Of a stretch of 6,311 nucleotides of DNA, positions 1 to 5,761 are shown one piece after another. The first letter of the stretch is position 1. Each line of letters opens with the position of its first letter. Source of the DNA: an uncultured Peptococcaceae bacterium (GTDB lineage: Bacteria > Bacillota > Peptococcia > Peptococcales > Peptococcaceae). The DNA lies in the NCBI GenBank assembly GCA_902496505.1, contig CABVBB010000131.1:1-6311 (forward strand), written 5' to 3'. A program made the position numbers and the translations under genes. The notes beneath the pieces were generated by a model. It saw only the letters and a list, made by a program, of their open reading frames with translations. It searched no databases and was not told the origin of the DNA.

Positions 1-91
1 AAAAACTGCTGATCACGATGGCTGCGATCAGCATTGTCCGTCCTGTTTCCTTCTTGGTCTGTTCATTTGCCATCTCCACTGCTGCTTGCAT
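1..91 (-). CDS. 5' end of an unidentified gene, probably a membrane protein (partial, runs off the left edge)
   Basis: Only the first 30 codons are in the window. The ATG at 91-89 follows a Shine-Dalgarno site (GAGG, minus strand 102-99) at 7 nt. The frame stays open to the edge and starts MQAAVEMANEQTKKETGR, followed by TMLIAAIVISSF. The polar, lysine-containing N-terminus followed by a hydrophobic run looks like a cytoplasmic tail leading into a first transmembrane helix, so a membrane protein is inferred. The family cannot be recognised from 30 residues. A promoter and a palindrome sit just upstream, and the preceding gene ends in a terminator, so this gene probably starts its own transcript. 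An in-frame ATG at codon 7 lacks a comparable ribosome site. Confidence 0.6.
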   Translation of the reverse strand, partial: MQAAVEMANEQTKKETGRTMLIAAIVISSF

Positions 92-114
92 ACCATCACC
101 TCAAGTTCATTATA

Positions 115-128
115 GTTGTTTAAACAAC
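115..128. promoter_or_regulatory. Perfect 14-bp palindrome, candidate operator
   Basis: GTTGTTTAAACAAC is a perfect inverted repeat with no spacer. It lies a few bases downstream of the predicted transcription start (about 130) of the left-edge gene. Size, AT-rich centre and position suit a dimeric winged-helix repressor, for example of the MarR type. The regulator is not in the window and the assignment is inferred. It has no U-tract in either direction, so it is not a terminator. Confidence 0.45.
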
Positions 129-136
129 CAACTGCC

Positions 137-164
137 ATTATACCACATTTTTCGCCTATTGCAA
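137..164 (-). promoter_or_regulatory. Sigma-A-type promoter for the left-edge gene
   Basis: On the minus strand, TTGCAA (164-159, four of six matches to TTGACA) is followed after 16 nt by a perfect TATAAT (142-137). TG one base before the -10 makes it an extended -10 element. The predicted transcription start is near 130, giving a leader of about 40 nt before the ATG at 91. Confidence 0.6.
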
Positions 165-221
165 TCACTTGCAGCTATAATTGTAGTCTATCGCCCCCTA
201 TTTGACAGCTCAACAGGGAAA

Positions 222-253
222 TAAAAAAAGCCACCCGTTCGATAGGTGGCTTT
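222..253 (-). terminator. Intrinsic terminator of the MFS transporter gene
   Basis: Read on the minus strand, a nine-base-pair stem AAAGCCACC/GGTGGCTTT (253-245 with 235-227) encloses a 9-nt loop and runs into a T-rich tract (TTTTTTTATT). It begins 11 nt after the transporter stop codon. Confidence 0.85.
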
Positions 254-263
254 CCGCTTGCCG

Positions 264-1724
264 CTAGGCGGCATTTTGCGCCATTTTTTCCTGATCATCC
301 GTCGCCGGTTTCATACAGAAGACCAGCGTCAGCGCAAATGTCAGCACGCCGACCAAGGCGACCCAGAAAACATCGGTCATGCCGCCGGCATACGCCAAAT
401 TATAAAGCTCCGTGGGGGCTTGCTCCCCAGTCGTACCTATAGCCAGCAAACGGCTGTTGGTGCGCATCAAGACCACTGAGGTGATGATCCCCACAGCAAA
501 AGCGCTGGCGCCCTGCTTGAGCCAGCTGGTGATGCTGGAACCATGCGCAGAAAGCTCCTTCGGCAGCGCCTCCATGCCATAGTTCATCGCGGGGATCTTG
601 GCCGTACCCATGCCGCTCTCCAAGATAACGATGGCGATCATGATGTAAGCGATAGGCGTAGTGGTATCCAAGCGGGTCAGCATGGCAAAGCCGATCAGCA
701 TGCCTGTCAGTCCCGTCAGAGCAATAGCCTTGGCCCGCTCTCTGCGGTACAGCTTGCCCACTAACGGCGAGACGATGGCCACAGAGATCGGCCCTACCAA
801 GACGATCAGCCCCGTCTCCACTGCATTGAAGCCTCGAATGCTTTGCAGATACAACGGCAGCAGATAGATCGAACAATTCAAAAGCAGCGTGATCAAAAAG
901 TTGCTGTAGCTGCCGATAGCAAAGGATTTGTAATAAAAGGTCTTAAAATTGAGCAGCGGCTGGGCCAGTCCCAATTCCCGCCGCACAAAGGCGGCGATGA
1001 ACAGTGCACCCAGCGCCGCCAGACCCAGCGTCCGCACGCTGACGATGCCCCAGGCCTGCGAAAAGCTGAAGGCCACCAAAAGTACTGTCGTGCCCAGTGT
1101 CCCCAGCACCAATCCCAGCAGATCGAAGCCCTTCTTCACTTCCAATTGCTCCTGACCCTTGGGCAGAAACTTCAGCGAAATGATGATCGCCAGCAGACTG
1201 ATGGGCACATTCATCAAAAAGATGCCCTGCCAATTGACATACTCCACCAAAAAGCCTGCTACCGTCGGGCCGCAGGCTGGCGCCAGCACTCCGGACATAC
1301 TCCACATGCTGATGGCAAAAGCCTGCTCTCTGCGCTCCACATACGTGTAGATCAAGGTCATGGTCACCGGGATGATCACCCCAGCGAACAAGCCCTGCAC
1401 CGCTCGGAAAAGGATCAGTGTCTCCACATTCCACGCTGACGCGCACAAAAACGACGTCCCCAAAAAGCCCGCCAGCGTCACGATATACGTCCGCCGCGAA
1501 CCAAACCTGCCGCACAAATACCCCACTGTCGGCGCCGCGATCCCCGTCGCCAGGGTAAACGCTGTCACCGCCCATTGGATCACGCTCAAGTCCGTATCAA
1601 ACAGCACCATCAGTCTCGGCAAGGGCACCACCATCGTTGATGAACTCAAAATAGCCGAGAAATTGCCCAAAAATATTGCCGCCATCATCAGCCAAAACGT
1701 TCGGCGGCCAGAACCAGTTCCCAT
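264..1724 (-). CDS. DHA2-family MFS multidrug efflux transporter (EmrB/QacA-like)
   Basis: Predicted 486-residue inner-membrane drug:H+ antiporter of the 14-helix DHA2 group, whose members export hydrophobic drugs, dyes or bile salts using the proton gradient. The MFS motif A loop is GYLCGRFGSRRTY (68-80). Motif C is GVLAPACGPTVAGF (145-158), followed by the DHA2-typical NWQGIFLMNVPIS (164-176). A second GxLxxRxxR-type loop lies at 322-330, and HGSSITSWLKQG (394-405) matches the late conserved segment. The ATG at 1724-1722 is chosen because GGAGG (1738-1734) lies 9 nt upstream; an in-frame TTG at 1748 would place that site inside the gene. It has its own promoter and terminator and is monocistronic. 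No membrane-fusion partner is adjacent, as expected for a QacA-like pump in a one-membrane cell. Motif D1 is atypical: SSSTMVVPLP (27-36) instead of an LDxTIVNVALP-like sequence. The substrate cannot be predicted. Confidence 0.9.
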   Translation of the reverse strand: MGTGSGRRTFWLMMAAIFLGNFSAILSSSTMVVPLPRLMVLFDTDLSVIQWAVTAFTLATGIAAPTVGYLCGRFGSRRTYIVTLAGFLGTSFLCASAWNVETLILFRAVQGLFAGVIIPVTMTLIYTYVERREQAFAISMWSMSGVLAPACGPTVAGFLVEYVNWQGIFLMNVPISLLAIIISLKFLPKGQEQLEVKKGFDLLGLVLGTLGTTVLLVAFSFSQAWGIVSVRTLGLAALGALFIAAFVRRELGLAQPLLNFKTFYYKSFAIGSYSNFLITLLLNCSIYLLPLYLQSIRGFNAVETGLIVLVGPISVAIVSPLVGKLYRRERAKAIALTGLTGMLIGFAMLTRLDTTTPIAYIMIAIVILESGMGTAKIPAMNYGMEALPKELSAHGSSITSWLKQGASAFAVGIITSVVLMRTNSRLLAIGTTGEQAPTELYNLAYAGGMTDVFWVALVGVLTFALTLVFCMKPATDDQEKMAQNAA

Positions 1725-1749
1725 GACACCTTTCCTCCCAGATAACAAA

Positions 1750-1759
1750 TATGATCATA
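1750..1759. promoter_or_regulatory. 10-bp palindrome TATGATCATA in the MFS leader
   Basis: This perfect palindrome lies at about +4 to +13 of the predicted transporter transcript. A repressor site here would be typical for drug pumps, but 10 bp is short and no regulator gene is adjacent. The assignment is speculative. Confidence 0.2.
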
Positions 1760-1768
1760 GCAAGCCTT

Positions 1769-1797
1769 ATTATACCGTCATTTGGTTGTATTGGCAA
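1769..1797 (-). promoter_or_regulatory. Sigma-A promoter of the MFS transporter gene
   Basis: On the minus strand, TTGCCA (1797-1792, five of six consensus bases), a 17-nt spacer and a perfect TATAAT (1774-1769). The start would fall near 1762, giving a leader of about 38 nt that contains the GGAGG ribosome site. Confidence 0.75.
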
Positions 1798-1866
1798 CGA
1801 CTGTTTAAGCAAAGTTAGGCGTTTTTTGGCAAACGATCGCCTATTGACGCCAATCTCTACGCTGAA

Positions 1867-1902
1867 CAAAAAAGCTGCCAGCAGAACGTTCTGCTGGCAG
1901 CT
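1867..1902 (-). terminator. Strong intrinsic terminator after prmC
   Basis: A perfect 30-bp palindrome at 1873-1902 (left arm AGCTGCCAGCAGAAC, right arm its exact complement) can fold into a long GC-rich hairpin with a 4-nt ACGT loop. On the minus strand it runs directly into a T6 tract (GCTTTTTTG). It starts 8 nt after the prmC stop codon. The plus-strand flank (CTCTTTCACG) is a poorer U-tract, so the element acts mainly on prfA-prmC transcripts. Confidence 0.9.
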
Positions 1903-1910
1903 CTTTCACG

Positions 1911-2786
1911 CTATATTGAAGTCTGCTGACGTTTGATGCGGGGGACGCGCCATAAGCCGATGGCCACGCGGTCATGCGCCTGCCAATCCTTGACGATGCG
2001 CACGTCTTCGAAACCCGCGTCAAGCAAGATCTGCTGCACCGCCGGTCCTTGCGCAAAGCCGATCTCCATGATCAGATAGCCTTCGTCAGCCAAGAGCGCA
2101 CCGCTTTCGCGGGCCAGCCGGCGGTAGAAGGTCAAGCCGTCTGCGCCGCCCCAGAGCGCCATCACTGGTTCTCGGCGCACATCACCGGGCAGTTCGGCCA
2201 TTTCTGCTGTGGTGATATAGGGCGGATTGCTGGCGATCAGCTGAAAATAGTGGTCAAACGCCGCTTCCTTGAATGGTTCTAAAAGATCGCCCTGCCGGAA
2301 ACGCACCGCTGCCGCTAAACGTTGGCTGTTTTCCTCAGCCAACGCCAAAGCCTGCGGTGAGAGATCGCTGGCCCAGACCTCGCTGTCGCGGACGTATTTG
2401 GCCAAACTGACAGCGATCGCGCCGCTGCCGGTGCAGACATCCAGGATACGCCGCGGCGCATCGGCACCGCTCAAGCATTTGATGGCTTCCTCCACCAAGA
2501 TCTCCGTATCAAAGCGGGGGATGAGCACACCGGGCGCCACTTTGAAATCCAAACCCATGAAGCTGGTCGTCCCCAGCAAATATTGCAGCGGCTCATCCGC
2601 TGCCCGCCGCTTGATAAGCTCCCGAAAAGCCTGCGCCTGATCCGGCGTGGTCTCCTCACGGTCATGGGCTAAGAGACTAGCGCGATTATAACCCAAAACA
2701 GAGGCCAGAAGCAATTCCGCTTCCAGCCTCTTCTCTGCGCCCAGCACACCGATCGCTTCTTGGAGCAATTCTCTGCCTGTGCTCAT
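1911..2786 (-). CDS. prmC: Release factor glutamine N5-methyltransferase PrmC (HemK)
   Basis: PrmC transfers a methyl group from S-adenosylmethionine to the side-chain amide of the glutamine in the GGQ motif of RF1 and RF2, raising their termination efficiency. The 291-residue length is normal. The N-terminal substrate-recognition helical domain covers about 1-85. IPRFDTE (89-95) is the family signature, with Phe where Pro is usual. The SAM-binding loop is DVCTGSGAIA (116-125), and the catalytic NPPY, which holds the target amide, is at 187-190. Late conserved parts include EPVMALWGGADGL (206-218) and DWQAHDRVA (267-275). The ATG begins 2 nt after the prfA stop codon and has only weak ribosome-site sequence inside the prfA end, so translation is probably coupled to prfA. 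This is the usual prfA-prmC order in Firmicutes. The strong terminator downstream ends the unit. Confidence 0.96.
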   Translation of the reverse strand: MSTGRELLQEAIGVLGAEKRLEAELLLASVLGYNRASLLAHDREETTPDQAQAFRELIKRRAADEPLQYLLGTTSFMGLDFKVAPGVLIPRFDTEILVEEAIKCLSGADAPRRILDVCTGSGAIAVSLAKYVRDSEVWASDLSPQALALAEENSQRLAAAVRFRQGDLLEPFKEAAFDHYFQLIASNPPYITTAEMAELPGDVRREPVMALWGGADGLTFYRRLARESGALLADEGYLIMEIGFAQGPAVQQILLDAGFEDVRIVKDWQAHDRVAIGLWRVPRIKRQQTSI

Positions 2787-2788
2787 TT

Positions 2789-3856
2789 TTATTCCATCGC
2801 CTTCAGCCGCTCGGCCTGATCGGTGGTCACCAAAGCGTCGATCAATTCATCCAGATCGCCGTCCATGATCTGATCGAGCTTATGCAGCGTCAGATTGATG
2901 CGGTGGTCACTGACTCGTCCCTGCGGGAAATTGTACGTCCGAATGCGCTCACTGCGGTCACCGGAACCGATCATGCCCCGACGCTGAGCGTCCAACTCAC
3001 CATGCTGCTCCTGCTGGTATTTTTCCAGCAAACGGGAGCGCAGCACCTTGATGGCTTTTTCCTTGTTCATCCGCTGGGATTTTTCATCCTGGCAGGAGAC
3101 GACCAAGCCGGTGGGCAAATGGGTGACGCGCACAGCAGACTGGGTGGTATTGACCGACTGACCGCCAGGGCCGCTGGAACAGAAGACGTCGATACGCAGA
3201 TCATTCATACTGATCTCGACCTCCACTTCCTCTGCCTCCGGCAAGACAGCCACAGTCGCTGCGGACGTATGGATGCGGCCGCTGGCTTCGGTCGCCGGTA
3301 CACGCTGTACGCGGTGCACGCCGCCTTCGAATTTCAGCCGGCTGTAAGCGCCCTTGCCCTCGATCATGAAGGTGACTTCCTTGAAGCCGCCCACATCGGT
3401 ATAGTTGGAGTTCATCATCTCGATCTTCCAGCCTTGGGTCTCCGCATAACGGGTGTACATCCGGTAGAGATCTGCCGCGAACAACGCCGCCTCGTCGCCG
3501 CCTGTACCAGCACGGATCTCCATGATGACATTTTTGTTGTCATTGGGGTCTTTGGGCAGCAGCAAAATGGTCAGCTGCTCCTCCATCTTGGTCAAACGAT
3601 CGGTGAGATCGCCGATCTCCATCTTGACCATTTCTTCCATCTCAGCGTCCAGTTTTTCCTCCAGCATAGCCTTGGAATCCTCCAGCTCGCTGGTGGCTTT
3701 TTTGTATTCCCGGAAGACATTGACGATGTCCTCCAGCTCGGACTGCTGCTTAGCATATTTATTCAGCTCAGTTGGATTGGCTAAAACCTCCGGATCCACC
3801 ATCTTTTGGTTCAGCTCTTCATACTTATCTTCCAGCGTCTGCAATTTTTCGATCAT
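2789..3856 (-). CDS. prfA: Peptide chain release factor 1 (RF1)
   Basis: RF1 enters the ribosomal A site at UAA or UAG and triggers hydrolysis of the finished peptide. The 355-residue length is normal. An N-terminal coiled, acidic helical domain (about 1-100) is followed by the core. The stop-codon-reading tripeptide is PAT (187-189, in [10 protein letters not shown]), which marks RF1 rather than RF2 (SPF). The catalytic GGQ is at 231-233 in [11 protein letters not shown]; Gln233 is the expected substrate of the PrmC encoded next. RF1 needs no programmed frameshift, and none is seen. The ATG at 3856-3854 has GGAGG (3868-3864) 7 nt upstream. It is first in a two-gene unit with prmC, has a promoter about 75 nt upstream, and is separated by a hairpin from the preceding acetyltransferase gene. 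Confidence 0.97.
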   Translation of the reverse strand: MIEKLQTLEDKYEELNQKMVDPEVLANPTELNKYAKQQSELEDIVNVFREYKKATSELEDSKAMLEEKLDAEMEEMVKMEIGDLTDRLTKMEEQLTILLLPKDPNDNKNVIMEIRAGTGGDEAALFAADLYRMYTRYAETQGWKIEMMNSNYTDVGGFKEVTFMIEGKGAYSRLKFEGGVHRVQRVPATEASGRIHTSAATVAVLPEAEEVEVEISMNDLRIDVFCSSGPGGQSVNTTQSAVRVTHLPTGLVVSCQDEKSQRMNKEKAIKVLRSRLLEKYQQEQHGELDAQRRGMIGSGDRSERIRTYNFPQGRVSDHRINLTLHKLDQIMDGDLDELIDALVTTDQAERLKAME

Positions 3857-3916
3857 GTATCTTCCTCCGCCTCAGTTTCCTCTTAGATAAACGCCAGCCT
3901 CATGCCCGCGTCAAGA

Positions 3917-3935
3917 TATACTACCCTTTAGTATA
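3917..3935. promoter_or_regulatory. Inverted repeat over the prfA -10 box and start site
   Basis: The sequence TATACTA-N5-TAGTATA has perfect 7-bp arms (3917-3923 and 3929-3935). It overlaps a second palindrome, TAGTATACTA (3929-3938). One arm contains the predicted -10 hexamer, so a bound protein would block the promoter. Its AT-rich makeup means chance or a coincidence of overlapping -10-like sequences remains possible. Confidence 0.35.
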
Positions 3936-3958
3936 CTATTTTTGACAACCTGTAGCAA
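3930..3958 (-). promoter_or_regulatory. Predicted promoter of prfA-prmC
   Basis: On the minus strand, TTGCTA (3958-3953, four of six matches), a 17-nt spacer and TATACT (3935-3930, five of six matches). The start would lie near 3923, giving a leader of about 67 nt. An alternative TTGTCA (3948-3943) pairs only with TAGTAT at a 19-nt spacing and is less likely. Confidence 0.5.
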
Positions 3959-3989
3959 GGAAAAGATGAGAAAAATTGAGCGAGATACG

Positions 3990-4026
3990 CCAAATAGGCA
4001 CGCACCTTCTCTTCTGGTACGTGCCT
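3990..4026 (-). terminator. Hairpin after the RimJ-like gene, weak intrinsic terminator
   Basis: On the minus strand, AGGCACGTACC (4026-4016) pairs with GGTGCGTGCCT (4006-3996) to form an 11-bp stem with one U-G pair and a 9-nt loop. It begins 7 nt after the stop codon. The following ATTTGG is a poor U-tract, so termination may be incomplete or depend on other factors. Confidence 0.5.
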
Positions 4027-4033
4027 GCCGTTT

Positions 4034-4528
4034 TCATAACTTCCACCAGACGGTCTCGCCGCGCTTCTCTTCCTGGAAACCGCAGCGTTTTAAGATGCGC
4101 TGCGACGCCCAGCCGTCAACGTCCGTCTCGGCCAGGATATGCGCCACATTTTCCTGCGCTAAGGCCCAGTCACACATAGCCTGCACGGCTTCCGTCATGT
4201 AGCCCTGATGCTCAAAGGCTTGGCCCAGTCCGTAGCCGATCTCCACTTCCTGCTGGGTGTCAGGCACATCCTTAAAATCTGCCGAGCCCACGACCACGCG
4301 GTCGCTTTTACGGACGATCAGCCAAAAGCTGTGCCACAGATAGTCCTCAGGATGCGCTTCTGTCACAGCCAGCTGTCCTTTAACGATCTCCAGAAAGATC
4401 CCCTCCAGCGGTTCTGCTTGATAAGTCATGTTTAATTCCCGCTCCAAAGCCGGCCGCTCCTCGATCCAAGCCCGCAGCTGCTGCGGAAGCAATGGGATCA
4501 GCTGCAATCGCTCTGTTTCTATGATCAT
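4034..4528 (-). CDS. GNAT acetyltransferase, RimJ/RimL-like
   Basis: Predicted 164-residue acetyl-CoA-dependent N-acetyltransferase. The opening ETERLQLIPL (4-13) is typical of the RimJ/RimL group (Acetyltransf_3 type), which acetylates protein N-termini or small amines and antibiotics; the substrate here is unknown. A central FWLIVRKSDRVVVGSADF (68-85) gives two core strands. EIGYGLGQAFEHQGYMTEAV (96-115) carries the CoA-pyrophosphate loop, and SQRILKRCGF (142-151) matches the usual NxxSxxxLxKxGF end, with Gly139 where Asn is common. The ATG at 4528-4526 has GAGG (4540-4537) 8 nt upstream. Its start codon overlaps the TGA of a possible 10-codon mini-ORF (ATGA). It is the last gene of the minus-strand group and is followed by a hairpin. 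It shares no close similarity with the other GNAT gene here. Confidence 0.88.
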   Translation of the reverse strand: MIIETERLQLIPLLPQQLRAWIEERPALERELNMTYQAEPLEGIFLEIVKGQLAVTEAHPEDYLWHSFWLIVRKSDRVVVGSADFKDVPDTQQEVEIGYGLGQAFEHQGYMTEAVQAMCDWALAQENVAHILAETDVDGWASQRILKRCGFQEEKRGETVWWKL

Positions 4529-4557
4529 TCGTCACACCTCGTTATCCTCTTTTTCAC
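4525..4557 (-). CDS. Possible 10-codon leader mini-ORF coupled to the RimJ-like gene
   Basis: The GTG at 4557-4555 lies 4 nt after AAAGGAG (4568-4562), a strong though slightly close ribosome site. The frame reads MKKRITRCDE and stops at TGA (4527-4525), overlapping the ATG of the acetyltransferase gene as ATGA. The acetyltransferase ribosome site lies inside it. This suits a translational-coupling minicistron. It could equally be chance in an AG-rich leader. Confidence 0.3.
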   Translation of the reverse strand: MKKRITRCDE

Positions 4558-4567
4558 GGTGCTCCTT

Positions 4568-4651
4568 TCACAGGAAAAGCAGCGTGATGACCAGCAGCAC
4601 GATCATCACGGCCGTCCCTGCCAGGATATAGCTGCGCCATGATGTTTGAAT
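4568..4651 (-). CDS. Possible 27-residue single-helix membrane peptide, or remnant of one
   Basis: After an in-frame TAG (4657-4655), the minus-strand frame reads IQTSWRSY and then a run of about 19 hydrophobic residues (from ILAGTAV to LLFL), ending at TGA (4570-4568). Polar residues and an arginine before a hydrophobic stretch match a tiny inner-membrane protein with its N-terminus inside. The weakness is the start: no ATG, GTG or TTG precedes the helix. Only ATT (4651-4649) is available, a rare start codon, preceded by AAAGGG at about 9 nt. Its TGA overlaps the AAAGGAG site of the next mini-ORF. It may instead be a decayed gene or non-coding leader. Confidence 0.25.
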   Translation of the reverse strand: MQTSWRSYILAGTAVMIVLLVITLLFL

Positions 4652-4752
4652 AGCCTATATCCCTTTCAGCGGCAATTAAATGAACCCAAAACCGCCGCCG
4701 CTTGCCTCCCTCTGCTGCATTCCCGTATAGCACACCAAAGGATGCGCACGCC

Positions 4753-5199
4753 TTATTTTGCTTCGCCCAGTGTCATCCTAAGATAGGTCATGTCCACGCA
4801 GAGATGGCCGTTTTCCCAAATGGGTTCTTGATACCATTCGGTGAAAAAGCCAGGCACGACGTGATCCTCCACGAAGCCCAGCCGTTTGTAAAAAGCCACA
4901 CCGTCATCAGAGGTGCCCACCAGCATCTTGTGATAGTGCGTGCTGTAATGCGCAGCCAGCGCCCGCACCAGGGCAGAACCATAGCCGCGCCCCTGCCGCA
5001 CTTCGTCCACAGCCAGATTTTTCAGTTCACACGTCGTATCGTCTGATTCCAGCACCACTGCCACGCCGATGACCGTGCCGTCTTCCTCCCAGACCCACAG
5101 CTCGCCGTCTTCTAAGTAGCGATCGATCATGGCTTCTTCCGGGTCCGCCAGCAAAAGGAGCGGCAGGAAGCGTTTCTTACTTTCCTTGATCAAGCGCAT
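4753..5199 (-). CDS. GNAT acetyltransferase, YvbK-like
   Basis: Predicted 148-residue cytoplasmic N-acetyltransferase. The N-terminal LLLLADPEEAMIDRYLEDG (14-32), the acetyl-CoA loop QGRGYG (69-74; QxxGxG) after the strand ELKNLAVDE (58-66), GVAFYKRLGF (100-109) and the tail PIWENGHLCVDM (126-137) recall the Bacillus YvbK group, from memory and without a search. The natural substrate of that group is not established. The ATG at 5199-5197 is chosen because AAGGAGG (5214-5208) lies 8 nt upstream; the in-frame ATG at 5232 has no such site and would overlap the preceding gene by 19 nt. The gap from the preceding membrane-protein gene is 14 nt and the ribosome site abuts its stop codon, so the two are almost certainly co-transcribed. 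Confidence 0.9.
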   Translation of the reverse strand: MRLIKESKKRFLPLLLLADPEEAMIDRYLEDGELWVWEEDGTVIGVAVVLESDDTTCELKNLAVDEVRQGRGYGSALVRALAAHYSTHYHKMLVGTSDDGVAFYKRLGFVEDHVVPGFFTEWYQEPIWENGHLCVDMTYLRMTLGEAK

Positions 5200-5213
5200 G
5201 CTGACTGCCTCCT

Positions 5214-5606
5214 TCAAATTTTGCGCCGCCATTTAGCGGCCAGATAGGGCGCCAGCGCTGTGACGATGACCACTAACAGCCAAAGATTGCCCGTAGTCAC
5301 ATCGTAGAGCGCCAGCAGTTCACTCAAGCCGCCGCCCTCTGCTAAGATCATGCGCAGGTCGAAGCCATTGGTCAGCACGAACCAGAGCACGCCAAAGGCC
5401 AAATAATCCCCACGCGTACAGTCTTTGATCTTGGGGATCAGCCACAGGGCTACCGCCAGGATGCAGGCGCTGAGGAGCACCCCGCTCAGGGGCAAAGCCG
5501 CCCTTCCCAGCTTCACTAAAACCATTTCCCGCAGACCACCGTTCAATATCGCCAAGGGAATGATCAGACACCAGATACCCAGAGCTTGGGCATATTTTTT
5601 CACCAT
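5214..5606 (-). CDS. Small membrane protein of unknown function, four predicted helices
   Basis: 130 residues, not assigned to a named family. Four hydrophobic segments are visible: about 9-22, 37-57, 68-84 and 106-124, with basic residues at both ends (VKKY at 2-5, KWRRKI at 125-130) suggesting both termini are cytoplasmic. Polar motifs inside or next to helices look conserved in style: NGGLRE (22-27), a KIKDC linker (59-63), TNGFDLRM (79-86) and the end TTGNLWLLV (104-112) with APYLAAKWR (119-127). The embedded Arg, Glu and Asp residues could form a functional site; that is inference. The ATG at 5606 has AGAGG at 5 nt. It is first in the group with the YvbK-like gene (14 nt apart) and divergent from the NhaC gene. 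Confidence 0.8.
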   Translation of the reverse strand: MVKKYAQALGIWCLIIPLAILNGGLREMVLVKLGRAALPLSGVLLSACILAVALWLIPKIKDCTRGDYLAFGVLWFVLTNGFDLRMILAEGGGLSELLALYDVTTGNLWLLVVIVTALAPYLAAKWRRKI

Positions 5607-5650
5607 GCTTACCTCTCTTTTGTCAAAACGTATAGTGATGGATGCGTTTC

Positions 5651-5659
5651 ATTGTAGCA
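5651..5659 (-). promoter_or_regulatory. Extended -10 promoter for the membrane protein-GNAT operon
   Basis: On the minus strand, TGC-TACAAT (5659-5651) has a TGn extension and five of six -10 bases. No good -35 box is seen at 16-18 nt. The start would be near 5644, with a leader of about 38 nt. It faces away from the NhaC promoter about 50 bp to its right. Confidence 0.45.
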
Positions 5660-5708
5660 TAGATCCCGCCAATGTACCAGAAGCAGGCTTCTTTTTCTCC
5701 CCAGCTTA

Positions 5709-5717
5709 TGGTATAAT
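5709..5717 (+). promoter_or_regulatory. Extended -10 promoter of the NhaC gene
   Basis: TGGTATAAT is a perfect -10 hexamer (5712-5717) with the TGn extension. The -35 position (5689-5694, TTCTTT) is poor. The start would be near 5724, followed by a leader of about 38 nt with AAAGGAGG (5747-5754). Confidence 0.65.
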
Positions 5718-5761
5718 ATGGGCCACTTACCCAATGCTTTTTTGCGAAAGGAGGCCCTGCT

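Noticed and set aside
843..1439. 198-codon plus-strand frame inside the MFS gene
   Set aside because: It is antisense to a well-supported transporter, its product is rich in His and Gln as expected of a shadow frame, and it lacks a ribosome site.
943..1575. 210-codon minus-strand frame within the MFS gene
   Set aside because: It is an alternative frame of the same strand with Gly/Asp/Val-rich shadow composition and no hydrophobic helices.
1725..1748. TTG start giving an eight-residue longer MFS protein
   Set aside because: The GGAGG site lies inside this extension and serves the ATG at 1724.
2882..3784. 300-codon open frame on the plus strand opposite prfA
   Set aside because: It is fully antisense to the unmistakable RF1 gene, has no ribosome site, and its composition reflects the codon bias of prfA.
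3883..3903. Six-codon frame (MRLAFI) in the prfA leader
   Set aside because: It has no good ribosome site and is of a size expected by chance.
4668..4702. AGCGGC/GCCGCT inverted repeat after the YvbK-like gene as a terminator
   Set aside because: There are only 6 bp of stem around a 23-nt loop and no U-tract in either direction, so transcription probably continues into the RimJ-like gene.
5200..5232. ATG start giving an 11-residue longer YvbK-like protein
   Set aside because: It has no ribosome site and overlaps the upstream gene, whereas AAGGAGG sits 8 nt before the ATG at 5199.
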